From the NCBI RefSeq assembly GCF_016792905.1, contig NZ_JAEULP010000016.1, positions 1-64,000 on the forward strand: 64,000 bases of DNA, read 5' to 3'. The translations under genes and the position numbers were made by a program. The notes beneath the pieces are model-generated. The model did no database searches. It was not told the origin of the DNA and worked only from the letters and a program-made list of their open reading frames with translations. Source of the DNA: Tabrizicola sp. (GTDB lineage Bacteria > Pseudomonadota > Alphaproteobacteria > Rhodobacterales > Rhodobacteraceae). Below, piece by piece: positions 16,343-25,076 of the stretch (its first letter is position 1; every line of letters starts with the position of its first letter).

Positions 16343-17251
16343 ATGCCATCGCTGCGCTCCGACATCGGCTACCTTGCCTGGCTGTTCGCCTTTGAGGCAG
16401 CGGGGCGGCACCTTGGCTTCACTCGTGCGGCCGAGGAACTGGGGGTCACGCAGGCTGCGGTCAGCAAGCAGATCGTTGCGCTTGAGGCCCATCTCGGCCG
16501 GAAGCTGTTCCATCGCAGGGCACGCGGGGTCGAGCTTACGGTTGCGGGGCGAGAGCTTCTGGACACGACAAGCTACGCGCTCGGCGCAATCGCCCGGACC
16601 ATGCGGGACCTGCGGGATGCGCGGGACGGCCCGCTGACCGTTGCCCTGTCCATTCCACTGTCGCAATACTGGCTAATGCCACGACTGTCCGACTTCACCG
16701 CGCGGCATTCAGGAATCGCGATCCGGATCATCGCGCAGGACGAACCCGAGAAAGCCCCCGACGCCGACCTACAGGTTGTCTTCGCGCAAGCGGGCAATGC
16801 GCTGGTGACGGGCGCGCAGCGCCTGTTCGGCGCATCCGTGGTTGCCATGGCGTCGCAGGAATTTCTGGAGGCGCACCCGCTGCACACGGTTTCGGACGTA
16901 CTTCGCGCGCCCCTCATCCGCCATGACGCCCCCGATTCCAGCTGGCTTTCTTGGCGGGACTGGGCACACCACGCCGGTGCAGACACGCAGTCGCTGCGCC
17001 CCACCCTGTCGGTCAGTCGCTACGAGGACGCGGTGATCGCGGCGCAGCGGCATCAGGGCGTGGCGCTGGTCTGGTGCATCGAGGGCCAGCCACTTCCCTC
17101 GGAAGGCGGTCTGCGCCCGGTGCCGGGACCGGCGATGGCAGCCCCTGGCGCCATCTACCTTGTCGTCCGTGACCGCACTCGCCCGGGGGTCGAGGACTTG
17201 ATCGCGTGGCTTGCCGAACAGGCGGGCGAGCGGGCGCCCGGCATCCGATAG
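16343..17251 (+). CDS. LysR family transcriptional regulator (GcvA-like)
   Basis: A protein of 302 residues from the ATG at 16343 (MPSLRSDIGYLAWLFAFEAAGRH), which gives the standard LysR N-terminus. The helix-turn-helix is FTRAAEELGVTQAAVSKQIVALEAHLGRKLF, followed by a periplasmic-binding-like effector domain. The best likeness by eye is the GcvA subgroup, which controls amino-acid genes. It is divergent from the importer operon and converges with the MttB-family gene 11 bases further on. It may regulate the importer promoter in the shared intergenic region. The targets are inferred. Confidence 0.9.
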   Translation: MPSLRSDIGYLAWLFAFEAAGRHLGFTRAAEELGVTQAAVSKQIVALEAHLGRKLFHRRARGVELTVAGRELLDTTSYALGAIARTMRDLRDARDGPLTVALSIPLSQYWLMPRLSDFTARHSGIAIRIIAQDEPEKAPDADLQVVFAQAGNALVTGAQRLFGASVVAMASQEFLEAHPLHTVSDVLRAPLIRHDAPDSSWLSWRDWAHHAGADTQSLRPTLSVSRYEDAVIAAQRHQGVALVWCIEGQPLPSEGGLRPVPGPAMAAPGAIYLVVRDRTRPGVEDLIAWLAEQAGERAPGIR

Positions 17252-17262
17252 CCAGCTCCAGC

Positions 17263-18840
17263 TCAATCCATCGCTGGTGCACCACCCGCTGCCTTGCCTG
17301 CTTCGACGACGGGGCGCAGCCGTTCCAGCCGTTCGGCGGCACCCTCTGGCGCGCGGGCCTCGCGCAATACCTGCTTCCAGACATCCGTCGCCCGTTCAGC
17401 CGAGGTCCTGGACCCGTTTTCGGTCCAGGTGCCGAAATTGTTCAGATCGGCCACGATCGGGGCGTAGAAGGCGGTCTGGTAGCGGTCCATCGTGTGCTGT
17501 GTCTGGAAGAAATGCCCGCCGGGGGCCACTTCGGCGATGGCGTCAAAGCCGATCTCGGCGGCGGAACCCGAAGGCCGGGTGCAAAGCTCGGCGAACATCT
17601 GCAGGCTTTCGACATCGTTGACGAACTTCTCGTAGCCAAAGGTGAGCCCGCCCTCCAGCCAGCCCGCCGTGTGCACGATCAGCGTGCCATGCGCCATCGA
17701 CGCGCCCCAGAGGCCCATCGTCGTTTCAAGCGCCGCCTGCATGTCGGCTGTGTTTGACGCTGCACCCGATGCCGTGCGCCAGGGCAGGCCGATATGCCTG
17801 GCCAGTTGCCCGCCGCCGATCTGCATCTTGATGTGTTCGGGGGTGCCATAGGCGGGGGCACCGCTTTTCATGTAGACGTTCGACGAAAAGCCGCCATAGC
17901 TGACCGGGCAGCCGCTGTTGACCAGCTGGGTCAGCGTGATCGCGGCGAGCGCCTCGGCATGTTGCAACGCCAATGCGCCTGCGGGCGTGATTGGCGCCAT
18001 CGCCCCGGCGAGGCAGAAGGGCGTGACGATGCACATCTGTCGCGCGCGGGCAAAGTCGATCAGTCCCTTGGCCATCGGGTTGTCCAGGAGCCGCGGCGAG
18101 TTGGTGTTGATCACCGTGCTGACCCAGACGTCGGCCGCAAACTCATCATCCGTCAGGTTCAGCGCGGACTGTATCATCTCGAACCCCTGCGCCACCTGCG
18201 CCGGGCCGCGCGAGAACAGGAACAGCGGCTTGTCGGAATGGGCAAGCTGCGCCTCGATGGTGGCGTAGTGGCGCAGGTGCACCGGCACGTCCTGCGGCTC
18301 GACCATCGGGCCAAGCATGTGGATGACGTCATAGGCCTGGCAGAGCTGAAGGGATTCCACAAAGTCCGCCAGCGATCCGGGCCGGCGTCCGCGGTCGCGG
18401 TCGGTCGCGTTCGGGCAACCGACGCCCGCCATGAAGATCATACGCCCCTGAGCATAGGTCTGGTCGCGCTGCGGATTGGGCGCGCGCAACCGCCACGTCC
18501 GTGGTGCGCCCGCAAGCGCCGACGAGACGATGTCGCGGCCGATGAAGACCATGTCTTCGACAACCCTGGCGCCGGCCGCCGCATAGATGTCCCGCGCCTC
18601 TGGCAGCAGGACCCGCATGCCAAGGTCTTCCAGAACCCGCAGCGCTGTATCGTGAATGGCCGCGATCTCGTCGTCCGAGAACATCTTCTGCGCGGGGAAG
18701 GGGTGATCCAGATGGCGATAGTCCGGGGCGCGGACCGTCTTGGTCGTCGTCTCCCGACCGCGACGCCGCTGGCGTGAAACGAGGCTTTGCGATGCAGACA
18801 GGTCTTCAACATCCATGGATACGGCCTTTGGCTGAGACAC
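17263..18840 (-). CDS. MttB-family (COG5598) methyltransferase lacking pyrrolysine
   Basis: A protein of 525 residues across a single uninterrupted frame, so it belongs to the non-pyrrolysine branch of the trimethylamine methyltransferase family. One characterised member of this branch, MtgB, demethylates glycine betaine to dimethylglycine with a corrinoid partner. The family TIM-barrel stretches are present: NSGCPVSYGGFSSN, YMKSGAPAYGTPEHIKMQ and FGYEKFVNDVESLQMFAELC. The first start is GTG at 18840; ATG at 18816 is an alternative. No corrinoid protein or reactivase gene is in the window. The dimethylglycine-oxidising genes upstream make a quaternary amine substrate attractive, but this remains inference. 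Confidence 0.83.
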   Translation of the reverse strand: MSQPKAVSMDVEDLSASQSLVSRQRRRGRETTTKTVRAPDYRHLDHPFPAQKMFSDDEIAAIHDTALRVLEDLGMRVLLPEARDIYAAAGARVVEDMVFIGRDIVSSALAGAPRTWRLRAPNPQRDQTYAQGRMIFMAGVGCPNATDRDRGRRPGSLADFVESLQLCQAYDVIHMLGPMVEPQDVPVHLRHYATIEAQLAHSDKPLFLFSRGPAQVAQGFEMIQSALNLTDDEFAADVWVSTVINTNSPRLLDNPMAKGLIDFARARQMCIVTPFCLAGAMAPITPAGALALQHAEALAAITLTQLVNSGCPVSYGGFSSNVYMKSGAPAYGTPEHIKMQIGGGQLARHIGLPWRTASGAASNTADMQAALETTMGLWGASMAHGTLIVHTAGWLEGGLTFGYEKFVNDVESLQMFAELCTRPSGSAAEIGFDAIAEVAPGGHFFQTQHTMDRYQTAFYAPIVADLNNFGTWTENGSRTSAERATDVWKQVLREARAPEGAAERLERLRPVVEAGKAAGGAPAMD

Positions 18841-19020
18841 GTCAGCGCGTCATTCGCCTACAGCCTATGGCTGGTTCGCCCTTTCACAACGCCACTAATT
18901 TTCCACCGATCCATAACCAGTGGGAATACATGGCATCTCTGTCCCGCCGGGGTCGGTTGACATGGAACGCCGTTGCCCCAGGCTGATCGCGTTCCTGGAA
19001 CCACCGTATCAGTTCGTCCT

Positions 19021-20100
19021 TCACTCGATCCGCTGTTCGGACACCGGATCGAAGAGATGGACATGATCCGGATCAAGCACCAGCCGGACCTGCTGGCCCA
19101 GCGACGGAACCTTGGCCGATCGTGCCTCGCGCAGGATTAGGGGGCCAAGATCGGTTGCCAGCGTCAGGATCATCTCATGGCCAAGGTTCTCGATATGCTC
19201 AACCGATCCCGCCAGACCGGACTCTGACCCTGTCGCGGCCAGGCGCAAATGTTCGGGGCGTTGGCCCAGGACCACCTTTCCCAGATGCGCAGCAGCTGGT
19301 GGCAGGGCAAGGGTCTGGCTGCCGAAGCGAACCGTGCCTCCGTCAACCGGCAGCGTCATGACGTTCATCCGGGGCGTCCCGATGAAGCGGGCGACGAACA
19401 GGTTGGCGGGGCGGTTGTAGACCTCGTCCGGGGTGCCGTATTGCATCAGGTTCGCCTTGTGCCCGGCGGCCAGCGGCGCCAGCACGGCGATTTTGTCGCC
19501 CATGGTCATCGCCTCGGTCTGGTCATGGGTGACATAGACCATCGAGGCGCCCTGATTGCGGTGGAAACGCACGATCTCTGCCCGCATCGCGGTGCGGAAC
19601 TCGGCGTCGAGGTTCGACAGCGGCTCGTCGAACAGGAACACCCCCGGCCGCCGCAGGATGGCGCGGGCCAGCGCCACCCTCTGCCGCTGACCGCCGGAGA
19701 GCGCGCCGGGTCGCTTGTGCAGATGGTCGGAAAGGCCGACGACCGCCGCCACCTCGGCCACCTTGCGGGCGATCCCGGCCCGCGCCTCGCCGCGGATCTT
19801 CAGGCCGAAGCCAAGGTTCTGCGCGACGGTCATGTTGGGGAACAGCGCGTAGCTCTGGAACACCATGGCGATGTCCCGGGCGGCGGGATCGGCGTCGTTC
19901 ATCCGCTCGCCGCCGATCCGCATGTCACCTTCGTTGATCGCGGCAAGCCCGGCGATGGACCGCAGGATGGTGGATTTGCCGCAGCCCGAGGGGCCGACCA
20001 GCACGACAAACTCGCCATCCTCAACGATCAGCGACAGGTCCCGCACCACGGGAACCTCGCCAAAGCGGATGCCCACATTCTGAAACTCGACGGCTGCCAT
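19021..20100 (-). CDS. Sugar-type ABC transporter ATP-binding protein (MalK/UgpC-like)
   Basis: A protein of 359 residues. Walker A is GPSGCGKST, the signature LSGGQRQRVALARA, and Walker B VFLFDEPLSNLDA with the MalK-type follow-on RTAMRAEIVRFH. A C-terminal regulatory TOBE domain (about residues 235-359) contains GQRPEHL. It energises the importer formed by the two permeases and the solute-binding protein upstream, and is the last gene of that minus-strand operon. The substrate class (sugar, polyol or derivative) is known from the family; the actual sugar is unknown. Confidence 0.94.
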   Translation of the reverse strand: MAAVEFQNVGIRFGEVPVVRDLSLIVEDGEFVVLVGPSGCGKSTILRSIAGLAAINEGDMRIGGERMNDADPAARDIAMVFQSYALFPNMTVAQNLGFGLKIRGEARAGIARKVAEVAAVVGLSDHLHKRPGALSGGQRQRVALARAILRRPGVFLFDEPLSNLDAEFRTAMRAEIVRFHRNQGASMVYVTHDQTEAMTMGDKIAVLAPLAAGHKANLMQYGTPDEVYNRPANLFVARFIGTPRMNVMTLPVDGGTVRFGSQTLALPPAAAHLGKVVLGQRPEHLRLAATGSESGLAGSVEHIENLGHEMILTLATDLGPLILREARSAKVPSLGQQVRLVLDPDHVHLFDPVSEQRIE

Positions 20101-20124
20101 GTCAGGCCCTCCGGAATGAATTGT

Positions 20125-20946
20125 TCATTTGACGGCACCAAGGCTGAGGCCGCCGACAATCTGACGCTGCGCCAGCACGGCAAAGATCAGCATCGGCAGG
20201 ATCGAAGTGATGGCCGCCGCGGACAGTGCCCCCCAGTCGATCGCCGCATAGCCGCGGTAGGCGGCGACGGCCAAGGTCACGGTCTGCGCCTTGTCGAAGG
20301 TCAGCCCCAGTGCAATGGCCAGTTCGTTCCAGATGCGGATCGTGTTCAGGATCGCGGTGGCGGCGATGCCGGGGGCGGCCATCGGCAGATAGACGCGCAA
20401 GAGGATCTGCCAGCTTTTGGCGCCTTCCAGCCGCGCCGCCTCGTACAGCGCGAAGGGCACGTCGGCGAAAAAGGCGCGCATCATCCAGATGGTGAAGGGC
20501 AGCGTGAAGGTCTGGTAGACCAGCGCAAGGCCGAAGACGGTGTCGTAAAGCCCGCTTGCCTGGAACAACCCGTAGATCGGGATGACGAACAGGAACTCCG
20601 GCAGCATGTAGGAGAGGAGGAGCCAGGCAAGGATCGTCGCCCGCCCCGGCACCCGCTTCTGGTTCAGCGCGAAGGCCGCCGGAATGCCGATGGCAAAGGC
20701 CATCAGGTTGCCCAGAAGCGCCGCGAAGAGGCTGTTGAGGAACCCCTTGATGAAAGTCGCATCGGCCCAGACCTTGGCGTAATGGTCCCAGATCGGCACG
20801 AAGACCAGTTTCGGCGGCATCGCGAAGGCATCGGCCTGGGTCTTGAGCGAGATGCCGATGATCCAGAGGATCGGGAAGATGCTGGCGAACCCGGCAATGA
20901 TCAGGATCGCATAGGACAAAAGCGTGGCACGCCTTGCGCGGGTCAT
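20125..20946 (-). CDS. ABC transporter permease, MalG/UgpE type
   Basis: A membrane protein of 273 residues with six predicted helices. The conserved EAA loop (FALYEAARLEGAKSWQILLRVYLPMAAPGIA) docks on the ATPase. Its ATG overlaps the stop of the partner permease (ATGA), so the two subunits are made in step. It ends 24 bases before the ATPase gene. Confidence 0.93.
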   Translation of the reverse strand: MTRARRATLLSYAILIIAGFASIFPILWIIGISLKTQADAFAMPPKLVFVPIWDHYAKVWADATFIKGFLNSLFAALLGNLMAFAIGIPAAFALNQKRVPGRATILAWLLLSYMLPEFLFVIPIYGLFQASGLYDTVFGLALVYQTFTLPFTIWMMRAFFADVPFALYEAARLEGAKSWQILLRVYLPMAAPGIAATAILNTIRIWNELAIALGLTFDKAQTVTLAVAAYRGYAAIDWGALSAAAITSILPMLIFAVLAQRQIVGGLSLGAVK

Positions 20947-21821
20947 TTGGCACCTCCGGTCCGGCGGTCAAGCGCGCCATAGGCGACGCAGATGGCAAAG
21001 ATCAGCGCCGAGAAGATCACGACCGTCGCCGCCGCCTCGCCGAACTTCGAGAACTTGAAGGCGGTCTGGTAGGTCAGGGTCTGCACCGCCTCGGTGCGCC
21101 GCAGGGGGCCGCCGCCGGTCAGGCCGAAGACAAGGTCGAACACCTTCAGCGTGTCGATCAGCCGGAACACCACCACGGTCACGATGACCGGGCGCAGCAT
21201 CGGCAGGGTCAGGTAGCGGAACATCTGCCAGCCATTCGCGCCCTCCAGCCTTGCGGCCTCGAACGGCTCTTCCGGCAGGCTTTTCAGCGCGGCGGCAAGG
21301 ATGATGAAGACGAAGCCGGTCTGCCACCAGGTCTCGACCATCACCAGGCTGGGCATGGCGGCGGTGGTGGACCCCAGCCAGTTCGGCTCCGGCAGGCCGA
21401 CCGCGCCAAGGGCGGCGTTGATCACGCCGAAGGTCGGGTCAAGAAGCACCTTCCAGACCAGCGAGACAGCAATGCCGGAGACCATCAGCGGCAGGATCAT
21501 CAGCACCCGGAACAGGCCCGCGCCCCGCGTCACCCGGTTCGCCGCAAGGGCCAGGATCATCCCCAGCACCAGTTCGACCAGAACCGCCGAGACGGCGAAG
21601 GTGAAGGTGTTCACCAATGCAATGACGAAGGACCCCTTCAGCCACAGGAGCCGGTAGTTCTTCACCCCGGAAAAGATCGAATCCCCACCCCAGGTCCAGT
21701 CATGCAGCGACATCCAGAGGACGGTGGCGATGGGGTAGAGCGTGCAGGCCCCCAGCACCAGGACCGTGGGCAGGATATAGGGCCAGAGGTTCGGCTGGGA
21801 CGGTGCGATGTCCTGTGCCAT
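20943..21821 (-). CDS. ABC transporter permease, MalF/UgpA type
   Basis: A protein of 292 residues with six transmembrane helices, beginning with an N-terminal helix at LWPYILPTVLVLGACTLY. The EAA loop PFEAARLEGANGWQMFRYLTLPMLRP is intact. It forms a heterodimeric channel with the downstream MalG-type subunit, with which it overlaps by four bases. It lies 63 bases after the solute-binding protein gene. Confidence 0.93.
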   Translation of the reverse strand: MAQDIAPSQPNLWPYILPTVLVLGACTLYPIATVLWMSLHDWTWGGDSIFSGVKNYRLLWLKGSFVIALVNTFTFAVSAVLVELVLGMILALAANRVTRGAGLFRVLMILPLMVSGIAVSLVWKVLLDPTFGVINAALGAVGLPEPNWLGSTTAAMPSLVMVETWWQTGFVFIILAAALKSLPEEPFEAARLEGANGWQMFRYLTLPMLRPVIVTVVVFRLIDTLKVFDLVFGLTGGGPLRRTEAVQTLTYQTAFKFSKFGEAAATVVIFSALIFAICVAYGALDRRTGGAK

Positions 21822-21884
21822 CGGCGGACCTTTCGGAAGGGTGGGACAGGCCCCGCCGCATCGGTTTGCGGCGGGGCGGAACGG

Positions 21885-23216
21885 TTACTGCATCACTGCG
21901 GGGGCAACTTCCTGAAGGGTCGCCACGGCCGAGGCCGGGTCTTCCCCGCCATAGATCGCGTGGATCGCATCGACGATCACCAGCACGACCTCGCCCCAGC
22001 CTTCGCGGAAGACCATGGTCGGGCGGGTATGCTCCAGCTGCTTGCTGACCGCCTCGACATAGCCGGGCGCGAAGGCGGCAACGTAATCGGGATTGGCCCA
22101 GGTCGAGCTGCGGGTGGCGCCGCCGGTCTTCAGGCCGAAGGTGGCGTCATTGGCCTGCGATGTCGCCCATTGCATGAACAGCCATGCGGCAGTCTTCTTC
22201 TGCGAGTTCTCGGCCATCGACAGCCCCCAGGCCCAGTGACCGCTGACGCTGACGCTGACGCCATCGACGGCAGGCAGCACGGCATAGCCGACCTTGCCAG
22301 CGACGGCGGAATTCGCGGCATCCTCGAAGCCCGGCCCGAAGACGCTGGCATCGACGAAGAAGGCGGCCTTGCCTTGGGCGAAGTAACGGCTGGCATCTTC
22401 CCAGCCGAAGGACAGCGCATTCTCCGGGCCCGCTTTCAGAAGGCCCGCATAATGCGCCAGTCCCGCCGCGATGCGCGGGTCGTCAAAGCGTGGCTTGTCC
22501 CAGGCGCCATCGAACCAGATGTTATAGGGCAATGGCGCCTCGGCCTCGCCCCAGGCGTTCAGCACAATGCCGGTCATCGTGTCGACCAGGCTGCCCGACC
22601 GCTGGCCGCGCATGACCGAACCGAACACCTCACCCGCGCCTTCGTCCGTCACCTTCTGGGCGCCTGCCAGCAGGTCGTCCCAGGTTGCGGGAAGTGTGCC
22701 GCCAAGGTGGGCGTCGACCAGATCCTTGTTGTAGAACAGGATATAGGCCTCCATCGAGATCGGGATCGCATATTGCTGGGCCGCCGCATCGCCGGGCGGG
22801 AAGCTTGCTCCTTGCAAGAGCGCGGGCGAGAAATCGGCATAGTCCCAGGCCGCGTCGGTCAGGGCCGCGTCATTGATGTAGGGGGTCAGCGGCGCCACGC
22901 CGTTCACCTTCCACTGCTCATAGATCGCCGCATCCATCAGGGTCATGAACACGTCCGCGACCGGCTCTTCCGACCGGATCGCCAGGTTGGCGCGGTCAAG
23001 ATACAGGTCTTCGGCAAAGGCGGTGACGTTGACCTTGATGCCGGTCAGCGCCTCGAACTCGGCCAGGTGCTCGCGCACTCCGGCGGTCCAGGGATGTTCG
23101 CTGGCCAGAAGGGTAATCTCGGTGCCCTCGGCCTGCCGCCAGTCAAAGGCGAAGGCGGGGTTGGTGATGGCCGCAGCCGAAAGCATCAGCGTGGCGGCGA
23201 GCAGTCTTGTCGTCAT
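21885..23216 (-). CDS. ABC transporter solute-binding protein, family 1 (sugar type)
   Basis: A protein of 443 residues from the ATG at 23216, which has GGAGG nine bases upstream; the in-frame start at 23231 is less likely. A Sec signal peptide (MTTRLLAATLMLSAAAITNPAFA) leads to the periplasmic mature protein. The N-terminal pattern EHPWTAGVREHLAEFEALTGIKVNV matches family 1 sugar-binding proteins. It is the first gene of the importer operon and is divergent from the GntR gene, whose operator region it shares. The ligand cannot be read from sequence. Confidence 0.92.
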   Translation of the reverse strand: MTTRLLAATLMLSAAAITNPAFAFDWRQAEGTEITLLASEHPWTAGVREHLAEFEALTGIKVNVTAFAEDLYLDRANLAIRSEEPVADVFMTLMDAAIYEQWKVNGVAPLTPYINDAALTDAAWDYADFSPALLQGASFPPGDAAAQQYAIPISMEAYILFYNKDLVDAHLGGTLPATWDDLLAGAQKVTDEGAGEVFGSVMRGQRSGSLVDTMTGIVLNAWGEAEAPLPYNIWFDGAWDKPRFDDPRIAAGLAHYAGLLKAGPENALSFGWEDASRYFAQGKAAFFVDASVFGPGFEDAANSAVAGKVGYAVLPAVDGVSVSVSGHWAWGLSMAENSQKKTAAWLFMQWATSQANDATFGLKTGGATRSSTWANPDYVAAFAPGYVEAVSKQLEHTRPTMVFREGWGEVVLVIVDAIHAIYGGEDPASAVATLQEVAPAVMQ

Positions 23217-23269
23217 GGGATGTTCCTCCATTGCGGCATGCCCTTTTTCAGATCAGGCTAGTCATCAGG

Positions 23270-23311
23270 TTGACAGGTTGTTATGACATGCTAATGTGTG
23301 GATAGCATAAC
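23270..23311. promoter_or_regulatory. GntR promoter with overlapping inverted repeat
   Basis: TTGACA (23270-23275) and TAATGT (23292-23297) with a 16-base spacer form a plausible rightward sigma-70 promoter for the GntR operon. GTTATG (23280-23285) and CATAAC (23306-23311) flank the -10 as an inverted repeat, a good candidate operator for autoregulation and for control of the divergent importer operon. Confidence 0.5.
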
Positions 23312-23378
23312 GACGACACTGGCGCAATCTGGATTCTCGGCGTCAAATACCCGGACCCAAGAGCGCGAGGAGCGAGAG

Positions 23379-24143
23379 ATGACGACCGACATCAAGGAAA
23401 GACAGGCCATCCGGCGCAGCAGCAATGTGCCTGCTTACAGCCAGTTGGCCGATATTCTGGAACAGCAGATCGCCGCGCTGACCGATGAGGAGCGCGCCCG
23501 CGCCCTGCCGTCCGAGGGCGACCTGTCGCGGCAATACGGGCTGTCGCGAATCACCGTCCGCCAAGCGCTGAAGAGCCTCGAGTCCAAGGGGCTGGTCTAT
23601 TCGGCACAGGGCCGGGGGTCGTTCCCCACCCTTCAGCGCGTCACGGGGATTTCGGGCTTTCACAGCTTCACCGCCGAAGTGCGCCGCAACGGGCAGGAAC
23701 CGGGCACGGTGATCCTGGCAACGTCCGAGGTCGACCGGCTGCCCGCCTCCATCGCCGAAAAGCTGCCGGTCGCCGAGGGCGAAGGCGGTCCCCAGGTGCA
23801 TCTGCGGCGCCTGCGGCTGATCGACGGCCTGCCCATTGCGGTCGAGGATGCCTGGCTGCCGAAGGCGCTGTTCCCCGACCTTCGCCCGGCGGACTTCACC
23901 GATGGTTCACTCTATTCCCTTCTGGCGGATCGCTGGGGGCTGGAACCGGCCTGGACCGACGCGCTGATCGAACCGGACCGTGCCGCGCCCGAGGTCGCGC
24001 AACTACTGGCGATCGACCCCGGCGATCCGGTGCTGGTCGCCTGGCGCGTCACCGTCACCGCCGAGGACAAGGTGTTCGAGCGCGTCCGTTCGATCTACCG
24101 CCCCGGCTTTTCCCTGCGCGTCGCGCGCTATCGGCTGGGATGA
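23379..24143 (+). CDS. GntR family regulator with UTRA ligand domain
   Basis: A protein of 254 residues from the ATG at 23379 (MTTDIKERQAIRR), which has GAGG upstream. The winged helix (residues about 18-85) includes LPSEGDLSRQYGLSRITVRQALKSLESKGLVYSAQGRGSF. The UTRA domain (about 100-250) binds small sugar-like or amino-acid-like effectors. The stop overlaps the kinase start (ATGA), so the regulator and catabolic genes form one operon. It probably represses both its own operon and the divergent importer until a sugar-phosphate or substrate binds. Confidence 0.93.
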   Translation: MTTDIKERQAIRRSSNVPAYSQLADILEQQIAALTDEERARALPSEGDLSRQYGLSRITVRQALKSLESKGLVYSAQGRGSFPTLQRVTGISGFHSFTAEVRRNGQEPGTVILATSEVDRLPASIAEKLPVAEGEGGPQVHLRRLRLIDGLPIAVEDAWLPKALFPDLRPADFTDGSLYSLLADRWGLEPAWTDALIEPDRAAPEVAQLLAIDPGDPVLVAWRVTVTAEDKVFERVRSIYRPGFSLRVARYRLG

Positions 24144-25060
24144 GCATGATGCAGGGCGCGGCAATCGGGCTGGATATCGGCGGCGGCAGCACCAAGGTGG
24201 GGCTGATTTCCTCTACGGGCGACCTTCTGGCCTCGCGCCGGGTCGTGCTGGCCGAAGGTGCGGATTTCCCGGCGATCCTGGCGCAATATCGCGCCGCGAT
24301 TGCCGACCTTGGGGCCGACGGGCTGCCGGTCGGCATCGCCTACCCCGGCCATGTCGACCGCGTGCGGGGCCTTGGGCTGAACTCGAACGTGCCCGCGCTG
24401 GACGACCATCCGCTTGCTGCCGCGCTCGGTCGCGGGGTTCTCCTCAACGACGCCGATGCCGCCGCCGTGGCGGAGGCGCGGCATCACCCCGAAACCCGGA
24501 TGCTCATGGTCACGCTGGGCACCGGGGTCGGCGTGTCGATGATCATCGACGGGCGGCCGCTGGAAACCGCAGGCGGAACGCTGGGCGACAGCGGGCACCT
24601 GAACCTTGACCCCTCGGGCCGGCACCGCTGCCGCCAGGGCTGCACCGGCTGCCTCGAATCCGTGGCCTCGGGTGAGGCGCTGGCCCGCGATGCCACCGCC
24701 ATGGCGGGGACCGGCGAAAGCCCGGCACTGGTCGTCGAGTTGCAGGCATCGGGCACCGTTTCTGCCGCCGCCGCCTGCCGCGCGGCCCTTGCCGGTGATC
24801 CGGGCGCCCTCAGCCTTGTCGCGCAGATGGCCGACTGGCTCGGCATGGCCGTCGCCAGCTGGCGGGCCAGTTTCCATCCCGACCTGATTGTCTTCGGTGG
24901 CGGCCTCTCGGCCCTCGGCCAGCCCTTCATCGACCAGATCCGCGGCCGCGCCGATGCCCGCTCGCTTCCCTTCCTCGCGGCGCATTGCCGCCTGACCCTC
25001 GCCCGCCTCGGCAACGACGCGGGCATGATCGGCGCGGGTCTGGCCGCGCTCGCCCCCTGA
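24140..25060 (+). CDS. ROK family sugar kinase
   Basis: A protein of 306 residues. The phosphate-binding loop is GLDIGGGSTKVGL near residue 10. The catalytic Asp is in LLNDADAAAVAEA, and the second ATP motif is GTGVGVSMIIDG. The ROK zinc site comprises the His of GHLNLD followed by CRQGCTGCLES. ROK kinases phosphorylate hexoses and amino sugars such as glucose, N-acetylglucosamine and N-acetylmannosamine. It sits between the GntR regulator and a SIS-domain protein, so it probably makes the phosphorylated sugar that the SIS protein acts on. The substrate is not determined. Confidence 0.9.
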   Translation: MSMMQGAAIGLDIGGGSTKVGLISSTGDLLASRRVVLAEGADFPAILAQYRAAIADLGADGLPVGIAYPGHVDRVRGLGLNSNVPALDDHPLAAALGRGVLLNDADAAAVAEARHHPETRMLMVTLGTGVGVSMIIDGRPLETAGGTLGDSGHLNLDPSGRHRCRQGCTGCLESVASGEALARDATAMAGTGESPALVVELQASGTVSAAAACRAALAGDPGALSLVAQMADWLGMAVASWRASFHPDLIVFGGGLSALGQPFIDQIRGRADARSLPFLAAHCRLTLARLGNDAGMIGAGLAALAP

Positions 25061-25076
25061 CCCAAAGGAACCACCC

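Noticed and set aside
17263-18840. Pyrrolysine-containing MttB
   Set aside because: The frame has no internal TAG and no pyl genes are in the window, so it is a non-pyrrolysine homologue.
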